Shown: in pieces, positions 18,301 through 26,859 of the stretch
How the letters are laid out: every line of letters starts with the position of its first letter
Position numbering within the stretch: the stretch's first letter is position 1
DNA from: Methylobacterium aerolatum
GTDB taxonomy: Bacteria > Pseudomonadota > Alphaproteobacteria > Rhizobiales > Beijerinckiaceae
Length of the DNA: 64,000 nt
Reading direction: 5' to 3'
Assembly: GCF_022179085.1 (NCBI RefSeq)
Contig: NZ_BPQE01000016.1
Span: 90,424-154,423, forward strand
Notes under the pieces: model-generated
What the model was told of the DNA's origin: nothing
What the model saw: the letters and a program-made list of their open reading frames with translations, nothing else
Database searches by the model: none
Program-made: the position numbers and the translations under genes

Positions 18301-21300
18301 GACACGTCCGAGGCGTGGGTCGTGGTGTCGGTCTGCGTGGCGCGCAGCGTCCGCGACGCAAACAGGCCGCCCTTGCGCGCGAACGCCGTGGTTGCGGTGC
18401 TGTCTTCCGTCGCGGTGATAGAGACCGGACCCTTCGCCGCGAGGACCGCGTCTCCCCCGGCGGCGATCGTCGAGCCCTGCACGGCGAGGCTCCCGCCAGC
18501 CACGGCGACGAGCTGTCCCCCGGCCGCGACCGTGCCGCCGAGCTGAGTGGTGGAGGATGTGACCGTCCAGTGGTTCTTGCCGCCGGCGATGGCGGTGGTC
18601 GACACGGCCTGGCTGGCGATCAGGATGTTCCCGCCGGCGAGGAGCGTGAGGTCGCCACCCGAAACGATGCTTCCACCGCGATCGCTCAGGTCGCCGCTCG
18701 TAAAGATCGAGACGGTCGAGCCGGAGACCATTCCTCCGGCCTGCGCCACCTGCTGCGGTACGGCGCCGGTGCCGACATCGACGACCCGGCGTTCGTTCAG
18801 GAACGTCCCCGCGTCGATGATCATGGCACCGGTGGCGAGCAGGTTGCCGGTGTTGGTGACGCGGTCGGCGGCGATGAAGACGTCGTCGCCGGAGATCTGT
18901 CCGCCCGTACTCGGGGCGTAACGGTCGGTGTAGCCGGGAGGCAGGATCAGCACGGGGGCCAGCGTGGTCTGCCCGTCGATCACCCGGTTCTCGTACCAGA
19001 GCATCGGTGCGGTCACCGCCGCCTTCTGGGCGTCGCTGAGCGTGTCGCCGAGATGCACCTCCGGATGCGCCTTCAGGTAGTCGACCGTCCCCTGGTACAG
19101 GGCTTGGCGCTGCTGCTCCGGGTTCGTGTAGGACGGGTCAAGGAGCGCCCGGCCGGTCCGCTCCACCAAGGCCTGACGGATCAGCCCCTGCTCGACGGTG
19201 GGGTCCGCGAAGACCCGGAGCCCTGCGGAACGGCGGCTGTCACCCACCTGGGAGAGGATCCAGTCCGGCCCCCGCTCGCCCGCCCCCGGCAAGGGCGCGG
19301 CGTGCAGGTAGACGATGCCGGAGACGGTGTCCGTGCGGGCGGGGGCGTTGATCGCGGCGTTGATGCCGCCGGACAGCCGGGCGGAGGCAACGCGACCGGA
19401 TGCGGTGTCGCCCGTTCCGAGAACGCCGCCGCCCGCCGTTTTCACCGTCGCTGCGGTGAGGCTGCCCCCGCTCGCCTGGGACGCGAGGTCGATCGTGCTC
19501 CCGCCTATGTGCGGAGTAGGAGTGACGACGGTCGGCCCCGCGAGGCCGTTGACGACGACCTGGGCGGCGATCGCCACGGTCGGGCCGGTGATCGTGCCGG
19601 TGTTGGTCAACCTTCCGGCCACGATCCGGACGCCGCCATCGCCTTCCATCAGGGCGGGCGTTTCGGCGGGGCCGTTCAGCCAGCCCTGGAAGTACACTCG
19701 GCCGAGGTTGACCGAGCCGCCGACCTTGTACATCCGCAGGTAGGAACCGGTCTGGCGGCTCACGTTGTCCACCGTCGTGGCCCTGAGCCCGAGCACGCCT
19801 CCCGCGTGGATCACGGACGCATCGTTGCGGATCGCCCCGGCCTGAACGATCAGGTTTCCCCCGGCGACGATCTGGGCCGCGTCCGATGTCTCCGTCGTCG
19901 TCGTGGTGAAGTCTGCATACTTCTTGCGGGACTTGGTGGCGTGGGTGCTGGGCCTCACCACGGTCGTGTTTACGCTCTGCGCGGTGCGGGTGTTGGTGAC
20001 CGTGCCCCCGGCCATGAGCGAGAGGCCGCCGGAGGCCTGGATCGTCGAGGCGGTGTTGATGATGTTGCCGGTGGCCCGGAGCTCACCGTTTCCACGCGTG
20101 AAGATTTGAGCGCCAACGCTCGATGCGCTGCCGACGACGAGATTGCTGCCGGTAATCAGGGTGAGATCGCCCTGTGAGGCGATCGTGCCCAGGACGGTCA
20201 GGTCGCCTGCGACCTTCAGCGCGAGACGCCCTTGGGCGACTGTGAGGGATCGACCGGCGTCGACGGTGAAACCCTGCCCGGTCATTTCAAGTCCGAGATC
20301 GCCGCCGAACGCGAACAGACCCTTGGCCTCGTCGTTGAGGCCGTAGAGGTCGAGATCGGCGGTCGAGGCGTGCAGATCGGCGAGCGAGGCCGCGCGGATC
20401 GCCGCGTACGGTCCGTTGGACAGCGCACCGGAAACGGTGATCGCCAGGCCGGGCGCCTCGAGCGTGGCGACCTGTCCGGCCGAGCCACGATTAGTGAACG
20501 AAGCTGCTTTGATTGCCGCAGTGTCGGAGGCTGTGATCGTTCCGGCGTTCGAGGCCGAGCTGCGCAGTTCCAAGCTGATCTTGCCAGCGCCGATGCGTGC
20601 GCCGGTCTGGTTGTCGAGCGTGGAGCCGGAGGCCGTCGCCGTCCCTGCCGCCTCGATCCGCCCGGAATTGGCGATTCCGGTGCCGACTGTCAGCCCAAGA
20701 TCCTTGGCGGTGATCGTCCCGCGATTGGTGAGGCCGCCGTCGAGGGACATCGTGAGACTGTCATCGGTGGAGATCGAACCGGAATTGCTGGCATCTCCCT
20801 TGACGGTGAGCTGCGCGACGCCCGCCGAAAGGGTGCCTCCGGAGCGAACGTCGAGGGATCCGGCATGAAGATCGAGCCGGCCCGCCGCCGAGATCTCACC
20901 GGCATCAGTCGACGCAGCCTTGACAGTGAGGTCGAGGTTGCGGGCCCGAAGCCGGGCGCCGGTCCCATCGCTGTAGCTGTAGGCCGTGACCGTCCCGTCG
21001 CGGCTGAAGATGATCTGGCCCTCGTTACCGAAGGCACCCGCGAGCGTCAGGGTGCCGGCTCCGTTAGCGAGAACGGAGCCTCCGTTCGACAGGCTCGCCG
21101 CGGTGATGGCGATGTCCCCCGTCGACTCGATACGCCCACCGTTTGTGGCCGCTCCGGTCAGCGTGAGATGGAGACCCGCCGCTGCGATCCGTCCACCGGA
21201 CTCGTTCTTGAGGTCGCCTCCCTTCACGTCGAGGCCGGAGGCGGAAATGAGCTGTCCCAGGGTCAGAAGGCGACCCGTGCCAAGGCTTATGACGACGTCC

Positions 21301-23975
21301 GCGCCCCCCAACCGGGCGGAGGACGTCGTGGCCTCGAAGCCGGTGGCGGTTAGAGTGAGCTTGCCCCCGGCGATGATGTCGCCTGTCGACGTGACGACGC
21401 TGTCCACGGTCAACGAGAGATCGCCCTTTTGGGCCATCAGGCTGCCTCGGTTGACCACCGGGCCGCCCGCTGAAAGCGTCAATCCGTCGATGGCGTTGAT
21501 CAGGCCCGTATTGGCGAGGTCTTTGCCGGCGGTGAAACGCCCGGAGGTTCCGGCGATCATGCCGCTGTTGGTGAGCTTGCCGTCTGCGGTCACCGTCACG
21601 CTGGCCTGGCCGGTGACGGTCCCGGCATTCACAAGATCGCCACCGGAGGTGAAGCGAACGGTAGGAGCGTTGAAGCTGGCGGTGTCCTTGAGGGTGATGG
21701 TGTCGGCGGCCAGGACGATGTCCGTAGCGGCGACCGCCAGTCCCGCGCTGACGAATCCCTTGGTCACGGTGGCCGTGATCCGGCTGCCGGACATCTGCGC
21801 AGATGTGTCGGCCGTGAAGCTGTCGCCTTTCAGCGTGACGACGCCTGCCGCGATGATGTCGCCACCGCTCGTCATCGCTCCGGTCGCGGTCAGGGTGAGA
21901 TCCCCCGCCGCCGCGTAGAGATGTCCGGGCGAGGTGAGATTGCCCGCGGATGCCGTGAGGGCGCCGCCGCCGTACAAAGTCCCTTCGTTGGTCAGATCCC
22001 CGGAAACGATGAGCGACGTCAGCGTCCCTCCACCCGCCACCACCCCGCCGTTGGTGAGGGAGGCCGCCTGGAGCGTCAGCGCGGTCTGGCCGAGCACCGT
22101 GCCGAGGGTCGCGAAGGCGCCGGTGACGAGGAGGTCGGCCGTCTGCCCGGCCAGGACGGCTTGGGCCGAGTTGGCCGTGTAACCTTGCGCCCGCAGGGTC
22201 AGGGTGCCGTCGGTGGCGATCGTGCCGTCGTTGCGCACCAGCCCAGCGGCGGTCACGCCGAGGGTGCGGGCCGAGAGGATGCGGCCGAGGTTGGTGAGCG
22301 GGCCGCCGACGCCGAGGGTGAGGTCGCCGCCGTAGACCGTCCCGGTCGCGCCGTTCACGACCTCCGGCGCCGTCAGCGTGGTGCTCACGCGGCCGTAGAG
22401 GGAGCCGTCGTTGACGAGCCCGTCGCGCAGGGTGAGCAGCAGGTCGTCCTGCACGAGCCCGCCCGTGGCGGTGATCGTCAGGCGGCCGCCCACGGCGAGG
22501 TCGAGGTTGGGATTGTCGAGGACCGTGCCCAGGGTCAGCCCGTCGCGGGCATCGACGGCGAGGCGGCCTCCGGCCTCGAAGCCCGTGCCCTGCCCGAGGG
22601 TGACGGCGCGGCCGGAGACGCTGACGTCGCCCTGCGCCGCGAAGGCCGAGCGGTCGGTCCGGACGCTGGTTTGCCCCGCAAGCGCGATCGCCGCCGCCCC
22701 GACCTGCAGGTCGCCCGCCGCGACGGTGTCCCCTTCGATCGCCACCCGGCCGTAGGCCGAGACGGTGCCGCTCGCCGTCAGTGCCCCGGCGGCGGTGAGC
22801 GAGACGTCGCGGCCGGAGACCAGGGTGCCCTTGGCCGAGAGGTCCTCCAGGGTCTCCGCGACGATCGCATCGTTGGCGATCAGGAGCGAGCCCGGAGCGA
22901 AAATGGCCGAGCGGCCCTCGACGGTGATGCGCCCCACGGCCTCGTTACGGCCGGTCACCGTGACCGCTCCGTCGGCCTGCACCCGCAGGTCGCCCGCGCT
23001 CGAAGAGGCGGCCATTCTCAGGTCGCCGAAGCTGCGGATTTCGATCGGCCCCGACAGGGCCGTGAGCGTCCCGTCGAGCACGATGCCGAGGTTGGCATCC
23101 TGCGACAGCACCGAGATCGTCCCGGCCCGGATTGTCCCGCCCGCGCTCGACGCGATGGCGGGGCCGGTGACCGCCGCCGCCCCCGCGAGCGGCGTGGCGA
23201 GGTCCCCGGCGGCGTCGTAGGTCATCGCCCCGGCGCGCAGGCGCACGGCGCCCTGGGCCACCACCGGGCCGTCAAGGCGCAGCTGGCGCCCGATCAGGTC
23301 GATCCGGCTGATGGTCTCGCCGTTGCCGCCCGACAGGCCCGCCCCGCCCACGGAGACCGTGCCCACGGTGACGGCGTAGCTCACCGTGCCGGCGGTATAG
23401 TCCGGGCTCGGCACGCCGGTCGTCAGCGTCACCCGGCCGGCATTGATGAAGGTGCAGCCGACGCAGCCGACCCCGTTGGGGTTGGCCACCACCACGTCGG
23501 CGCGGCCGCCGAACACCTCGGTCGGCCCGTTGAGCGTCGAGGTGCCGGTGCCGGTGACCTCGTTGACGATGACGCTCGCCGGGCGGCTGTGCGCGAGATT
23601 GGGGTTGGCGCCGACCGCGCCGCCGATCACCGAGGTGCCGCCGACGCCGGAGTTGTTGAGGATGACGCCGCGGGTATCGACGTCGTAGCGCTGGAACTTG
23701 TTGTGCGAGACCCCGCCGAAGCTCGGCGTGGTGATGGCGATGACCGGCGTGCCGTTGCCCGAGACGCCGACCCCCGGCCGGAACTGGATCGGCGCCCGGG
23801 GATCGGCGATCTGCTGCGCCTGCGCGAGGGTTGCCAGCGGCGGCTGCACCAGCAGCACCAGGGCCGCGACGACGCTCACCGCCCGCCGGACCGGGCGGGG
23901 CAGGCCGCAGGGCGAGGCGAGATCGGCCGGCGGGGCGGTGTGGTCGGAGGTCGGGCGCGTCATCCCCAATCCCAT
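15321..23975 (-). CDS. Two-partner secretion exoprotein: filamentous haemagglutinin / CdiA-like protein with C-terminal toxin module
   Basis: The 2884-aa secreted protein has a long signal region ending TLAQAQQ (about 54), then a TPS domain with both hallmark motifs: NPNL (124-127) and NPNGV (165-169), followed by CVGC (171-174) and FINAGRVTLTTG. The body is a repetitive beta-helix (many GDLTLTATG-like repeats), with haemagglutinin repeats around 1750-2450. Near 2740-2770 lies a hydrophobic stretch (AGAMLAAGVLIASATGLAFG). The last 92 residues (from LADQLRNQSARS) form an AT-rich, foreign-looking module ending in YDLDYKAVYN, presumably toxic. TpsB upstream and the immunity gene downstream complete the system. 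The toxin activity is not recognisable by eye. Confidence 0.9.
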   Translation of the reverse strand: MGLGMTRPTSDHTAPPADLASPCGLPRPVRRAVSVVAALVLLVQPPLATLAQAQQIADPRAPIQFRPGVGVSGNGTPVIAITTPSFGGVSHNKFQRYDVDTRGVILNNSGVGGTSVIGGAVGANPNLAHSRPASVIVNEVTGTGTSTLNGPTEVFGGRADVVVANPNGVGCVGCTFINAGRVTLTTGVPSPDYTAGTVSYAVTVGTVSVGGAGLSGGNGETISRIDLIGRQLRLDGPVVAQGAVRLRAGAMTYDAAGDLATPLAGAAAVTGPAIASSAGGTIRAGTISVLSQDANLGIVLDGTLTALSGPIEIRSFGDLRMAASSSAGDLRVQADGAVTVTGRNEAVGRITVEGRSAIFAPGSLLIANDAIVAETLEDLSAKGTLVSGRDVSLTAAGALTASGTVSAYGRVAIEGDTVAAGDLQVGAAAIALAGQTSVRTDRSAFAAQGDVSVSGRAVTLGQGTGFEAGGRLAVDARDGLTLGTVLDNPNLDLAVGGRLTITATGGLVQDDLLLTLRDGLVNDGSLYGRVSTTLTAPEVVNGATGTVYGGDLTLGVGGPLTNLGRILSARTLGVTAAGLVRNDGTIATDGTLTLRAQGYTANSAQAVLAGQTADLLVTGAFATLGTVLGQTALTLQAASLTNGGVVAGGGTLTSLIVSGDLTNEGTLYGGGALTASAGNLTSPGHLYAAAGDLTLTATGAMTSGGDIIAAGVVTLKGDSFTADTSAQMSGSRITATVTKGFVSAGLAVAATDIVLAADTITLKDTASFNAPTVRFTSGGDLVNAGTVTGQASVTVTADGKLTNSGMIAGTSGRFTAGKDLANTGLINAIDGLTLSAGGPVVNRGSLMAQKGDLSLTVDSVVTSTGDIIAGGKLTLTATGFEATTSSARLGGADVVISLGTGRLLTLGQLISASGLDVKGGDLKNESGGRIAAAGLHLTLTGAATNGGRIESTGDIAITAASLSNGGSVLANGAGTLTLAGAFGNEGQIIFSRDGTVTAYSYSDGTGARLRARNLDLTVKAASTDAGEISAAGRLDLHAGSLDVRSGGTLSAGVAQLTVKGDASNSGSISTDDSLTMSLDGGLTNRGTITAKDLGLTVGTGIANSGRIEAAGTATASGSTLDNQTGARIGAGKISLELRSSASNAGTITASDTAAIKAASFTNRGSAGQVATLEAPGLAITVSGALSNGPYAAIRAASLADLHASTADLDLYGLNDEAKGLFAFGGDLGLEMTGQGFTVDAGRSLTVAQGRLALKVAGDLTVLGTIASQGDLTLITGSNLVVGSASSVGAQIFTRGNGELRATGNIINTASTIQASGGLSLMAGGTVTNTRTAQSVNTTVVRPSTHATKSRKKYADFTTTTTETSDAAQIVAGGNLIVQAGAIRNDASVIHAGGVLGLRATTVDNVSRQTGSYLRMYKVGGSVNLGRVYFQGWLNGPAETPALMEGDGGVRIVAGRLTNTGTITGPTVAIAAQVVVNGLAGPTVVTPTPHIGGSTIDLASQASGGSLTAATVKTAGGGVLGTGDTASGRVASARLSGGINAAINAPARTDTVSGIVYLHAAPLPGAGERGPDWILSQVGDSRRSAGLRVFADPTVEQGLIRQALVERTGRALLDPSYTNPEQQRQALYQGTVDYLKAHPEVHLGDTLSDAQKAAVTAPMLWYENRVIDGQTTLAPVLILPPGYTDRYAPSTGGQISGDDVFIAADRVTNTGNLLATGAMIIDAGTFLNERRVVDVGTGAVPQQVAQAGGMVSGSTVSIFTSGDLSDRGGSIVSGGDLTLLAGGNILIASQAVSTTAIAGGKNHWTVTSSTTQLGGTVAAGGQLVAVAGGSLAVQGSTIAAGGDAVLAAKGPVSITATEDSTATTAFARKGGLFASRTLRATQTDTTTHASDVSAGGALTIVSGSDLTVTASHLSAGDDLTVSAAGSVALQAGQDRHTSTVSATSGGLGLFGGGGTLDVWRTKRVGGAVDESTNAPTTLDAGGNVTVVAGQNLAVTGSAVVAGGVARLAAGHDLTIDPGTNRTLSVTQRSVAGVGIGASVDDSGVSTTAGYRSKSTTVAGDTTTAEASAIVGGTGVVITAGNDATLTATDIASGGDVTVAAGRNLSLLSQGQVSHSAVTRSRTVIGFTNEVSQNVSGAVNQLSGAVATAGSGHGGSGYQAIGAASGVMQATDGAMALTHPALSASATIGASHSQSRNDAQSDTQRPTTIQAAGSITLSAGRDAHLQGTQAQAGARLDVVAGRDLTIESAVSSGSSSQAASAWQVGAGLGGSVGLGGATVGFTANGAVSQSRGGSQSTTNGNAQLSAGTGLSLTSGRDTTVAGATIGAPDVAVTVGGDLTVASRQDTAQGGSTSFHASASVTIGVGTDPSSGSLSLGGGRSTSDRAWTDHQTTIHADDGLRIDVGGHTQVDGAVIASGTGNLSLSTGTLTVTDLQDHDRGSSLDVMVGANVTTGGSDGKGQPQPTTTPDGRPVGASISGQVADHDKEGVSRGTIGAGTITIRDPAHQTQDVASINRDPSQAQAVTKDTSSGVKFYGSDSSVREIASGFQGIREGINQVAAALGHGLGALPSSLSGVSKGDKLSSATEFRQELIDKGATPEAVDALFANPAFAEQFGAVVQAAARGTSEGWQSQSSDPNPPTDDQADPNALDVTVRLPALSVTAEQSNGEQLLTRMGQLADVVDSLPTWQVTAANLALQVALGGPLGPLKAYVASKIIDATVGDALASATTATSKAIFGFLSGRSWDDTGGNRSQATMQAGAMLAAGVLIASATGLAFGKISNVAGKASNAANAGRLADQLRNQSARSPFTKNGQLTADAVNSSKMIIQPSDLKNPAIPTGYGKYTTETFQSPSGDFQVHFYKNPTTGAVLYDLDYKAVYNKGVPGSP
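17448..18145 (-). repeat. Direct repeat copy 2 of about 698 bp, within the large haemagglutinin gene
   Basis: This is the intact-gene copy of the segment duplicated at 14235-14932, encoding about residues 1944-2176. Recombination between the copies would remove 3213 bp including the toxin tail and immunity gene and fuse the orphan C-terminus in frame. Confidence 0.88.
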
Positions 23976-24046
23976 CGTCGTGACGGCCCACCCCGCTGCG
24001 GGCGCGGGCCGTCGGGTCGGCTTGCGTATGCGGGAGGGTCGGGCGG

Positions 24047-25003
24047 TCAGTTCTCGGCCTTCCAGGCCTTGGCCGCCGCCTGCGCCTTCGCGACCTGATC
24101 GTCCGAGAGCTGCGCGGTGACGCGCTGGAGTGCGGCGGCGGCGCCCGGATGCTGCCGGGCGGAGGCGAGGTTGTAGTAAAGGTGCGCCTTGGTGAAGTCC
24201 CGGGGCACCGCCCGCCCGGCCTCGTAGGCCGCGCCCAGCTCGAACAGCGCCACCGGGTTGCCCTTGGCCGCCGCCCGCTCGAAGAAGGCCAGTGCCTTGG
24301 CCGGGTCGGCCGGCACGCCGAGGCCGTCGCGGGTGGCGAAGCCCAGGGCGTTGATCGCCCCGATATGTCCCTTCGCGGCGGCCTGCTCGTACAGGGCGAT
24401 CGCCTTGCCCAGGTCCTTTGGCGTGCCGCGCCCGTCGGCGTACAGCCCGGCGCAGTTGAAGGCGCCGTCGGCATCGCCCTTCTCGGCGGCCTTGCAGATC
24501 AGCTCGAAGGCGGCCGCGTAATCCTGCAGCACCCGCTCGCCGCGGTAGTGCATCAGGCCGAGGCGATTCATCGCCCGGGCGCTGCCCTTCTCGGCGGCGG
24601 CGAGGTAGAGGATCCGGGCCTTGTCGAAGTCGGCCTGCACGCCGACGCCGAGCTCGGCCATGCGGCCGAGGTAGAAGGCGCCGTCCGGGTCGCCGTAGCC
24701 GTAGGCCTCGTCGAAGGCCTTGAGGGCCTCGTCGTACCGGCGGTCCTCCAGGGCCTTCAGCCCGGCCGCGACCCGGCTCGCGCCCTCGGCCGGGTCGGCC
24801 TTGTCCGGGTTGGGCTGGGTCGCCTGGAAGGTCGGGGCTGGCTTGTCCGCTGCCGGGGGTGTCGTGGCGGGTGTGGCGGCGGTGGGCGCCTTCTTCGCCT
24901 CGGCGGCGAGCGGCTTCGGACCATCGTTGAACGTCGCCCCCAGCAGCACCGCGAGGGCGGCGATCAGGCGGCGCGCATGATGAGCCATCGGTCGGGGATC
25001 CAT
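24047..25003 (-). CDS. Secreted Sel1-repeat (TPR-like) protein
   Basis: The 318-aa protein has an N-terminal signal-like segment (HHARRLIAALAVLLGATF), a Pro/Ala/Thr-rich linker to about residue 65, and at least five Sel1-like helical repeats (for example YLGRMAELGVGVQADFDKAR and RLGLMHYRGERVLQDYAAA). Such solenoids mediate protein contacts in the periplasm. Its ATG shares one base with the tpsB stop, and it precedes the big haemagglutinin by 71 bp, so it belongs to the secretion operon. A chaperone or anchoring role for an exoprotein is plausible but inferred. An alternative start is the second Met (MAHHARR). Confidence 0.85.
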   Translation of the reverse strand: MDPRPMAHHARRLIAALAVLLGATFNDGPKPLAAEAKKAPTAATPATTPPAADKPAPTFQATQPNPDKADPAEGASRVAAGLKALEDRRYDEALKAFDEAYGYGDPDGAFYLGRMAELGVGVQADFDKARILYLAAAEKGSARAMNRLGLMHYRGERVLQDYAAAFELICKAAEKGDADGAFNCAGLYADGRGTPKDLGKAIALYEQAAAKGHIGAINALGFATRDGLGVPADPAKALAFFERAAAKGNPVALFELGAAYEAGRAVPRDFTKAHLYYNLASARQHPGAAAALQRVTAQLSDDQVAKAQAAAKAWKAEN

Positions 25004-26859
25004 CAGAAGAGTTGGGCGGAGGCGGTGAGGTACAGTTCGGGTCGGTAGGTGTCCCGGCGGGCCGGGAGTCCCGCCTGGAAGACCGGCTGAGCCACGGTCA
25101 GGTCGAGGCTGAAGCGGCCCTGCCGGTAGCGGACGCCGCCGCCGACCGAGCCGCGCGCGCCCAGCACCTGCTCGGCGATGGCGCGGCCGCCGCCGACCGT
25201 CGCGAAGGCGTAGACCTGCGTGGCGCCGCCGACCTCGTCGAGGAACACGAGGTCGCCCCGGTGCGCGCCCAGCAGCCACGCCATCGGCAGGCCGGTGGCG
25301 AACTCGGCCCGGGCCACGGCCCCGCGGTCGGTCCGGAACGGCATCCGGGTGAAGCCGCGCACGGTCGTGACGGAGCCCAGGATCAGTTGGTCGTCGGCGT
25401 AGAGGGGGGCGTTCGTCCACTGGCCGGACAGGTCGAGCTTGAGCGACCCGACGCCGTCGAAGGCCTGCGCGAAGCTGAGGAGGCCATCGACCTTGAGAAA
25501 CTGCGCCCTCGGCACGTCGAAGGGCGGGTCGATGGGATCGCGGGTGGCGGTGAGGATCCTGAGCCCGTGGCTGACGCCGAGGGAGGCGACGAGCTGCGCG
25601 GCGTCGTAGAAGTGCTGGTGGGTGACCGCGCCGCGCAGGACGCTGACCGTCTGCGGCGTGAGGGCGCCGTCGTTGATGAAGCGGTCGAGGCGGCGCCAGT
25701 TCAAACCGGCGTCCAGGCTCGTCTGCTGCGTCCGGTCCCGGGAGAGGATGACGCTCGCGTTGAGCGCCCCCGTGTAGAGCTGCGTGAACAGGTCGGCGTA
25801 GCGGCCGATGGGCGTCAGGTATTCCGAGTAGCCGCCGTCGAGGGACAGGGTGAGCCAGCGCACCGGAAGCGCCACGCTGGCGCGCAGCTCGTTGCTGTCC
25901 AGGCCCCCGGCATAGGAGGTGGCCCAGGCGTCGTTGAGGCCGATCAGGTTGTCCTTGAAGACGTCGAGCCGGGCACGCTCGGCCGGCAGCGTGCCGTTGC
26001 CGTTCAGCGTGTTGCCGTTCATCTCGTAGCCCGCGAAGACGCGGAAGGAATCCGCGCGCGGGTTGGCCAGCACGACCGTCGAGGTGCCGGGCTCCTCGCC
26101 CGGTTCGAGCTTGGCGCTGGCCTTCTGCGAGGGCACGCGGTTGAGCTGGTCGATGCCCTGTTGCAGGCGGTCGATTTGCAGGACGTCGCCAGGGTCGAGC
26201 GGCACGGCGAGCCACGCCTTGAGGCCGCCGGCCGTGTCCGGCGGGATCAGCTGGAAGCGGTCGAGCCCGTTGTCGAGGGTGGCGAGCAGGGCGGACACCT
26301 TCTTGGCGCCGTCCCAGGGCCCGGTGGCGGTCCACAGGTTGGCCCAAGCCTGGGCCGGCGTCTCATCGGCCTCGGTCTCCCGGTAGGCGATGCGGCCGAC
26401 CCGGCCGGGGACGATCTCGATCCGCAGGGCGCGGCTCGCCCGCAGGTCCTGGGGCGGGACGTAGGCCTGGGTGGTGACGTAGCCCTGTCCGGCGTAGACT
26501 TCGTTGATGGCGCCGACGATGGCCCCGGCGGAGGTGTTGCCGAGGCAGACGGCGGCGCGGGGCGCGACGGCCTCCCGCACGGCCTGCGGGCTCACGAGGG
26601 TGATCCCGGAGACGACCACCGTATCGACCGCCACGCAGGGCTCGTGTTCGCCGCCGGACTTGCCCGCCATGGCGGGGTCGGTGGCGATCTCCACCGTCTG
26701 CCCCGCGGCGGCCGGAGCGGCTCCGGCCTCAGCCTCGGCCGATCCGAGCACAGCCAGGAGCACAGCCAGGAGCACGGCGAGGCAGGCCGGTGCCAAGCAG
26801 GGGAGCCGGCTCCGGGGGACGCGGCCACGAGGGACGGAGATCACTGCCGGCCCTTTCAT
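25003..26859 (-). CDS. TpsB outer-membrane transporter (ShlB/FhaC/HecB family)
   Basis: The 618-aa protein has a signal peptide with tandem AVLL units (LAVLLAVLLAVLGSAEA). POTRA-type domains follow (VDTVVVSGITLVSPQAV; LRIEIVPGRVGRI, about 80-250), then a 16-strand beta-barrel. The conserved loop-6 motif appears as VRGF near residue 501, and the chain ends in LYLTASAQLF, a normal barrel end with terminal Phe. TpsB proteins export TpsA partners across the outer membrane. It lies between two TpsA genes and probably serves both. Its start overlaps the short TpsA stop. Confidence 0.92.
   Translation of the reverse strand: MKGPAVISVPRGRVPRSRLPCLAPACLAVLLAVLLAVLGSAEAEAGAAPAAAGQTVEIATDPAMAGKSGGEHEPCVAVDTVVVSGITLVSPQAVREAVAPRAAVCLGNTSAGAIVGAINEVYAGQGYVTTQAYVPPQDLRASRALRIEIVPGRVGRIAYRETEADETPAQAWANLWTATGPWDGAKKVSALLATLDNGLDRFQLIPPDTAGGLKAWLAVPLDPGDVLQIDRLQQGIDQLNRVPSQKASAKLEPGEEPGTSTVVLANPRADSFRVFAGYEMNGNTLNGNGTLPAERARLDVFKDNLIGLNDAWATSYAGGLDSNELRASVALPVRWLTLSLDGGYSEYLTPIGRYADLFTQLYTGALNASVILSRDRTQQTSLDAGLNWRRLDRFINDGALTPQTVSVLRGAVTHQHFYDAAQLVASLGVSHGLRILTATRDPIDPPFDVPRAQFLKVDGLLSFAQAFDGVGSLKLDLSGQWTNAPLYADDQLILGSVTTVRGFTRMPFRTDRGAVARAEFATGLPMAWLLGAHRGDLVFLDEVGGATQVYAFATVGGGRAIAEQVLGARGSVGGGVRYRQGRFSLDLTVAQPVFQAGLPARRDTYRPELYLTASAQLF

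Noticed and set aside
16467-24098. Several plus-strand frames of 340-890 aa across the haemagglutinin gene
   Set aside because: They are antisense to the repetitive beta-helix and merely mirror its repeats.
26744-26785. 12-bp tandem repeats in the tpsB 5' end
   Set aside because: They encode repeated AVLL units of the signal peptide. This is a normal low-complexity signal sequence and not a separate element.
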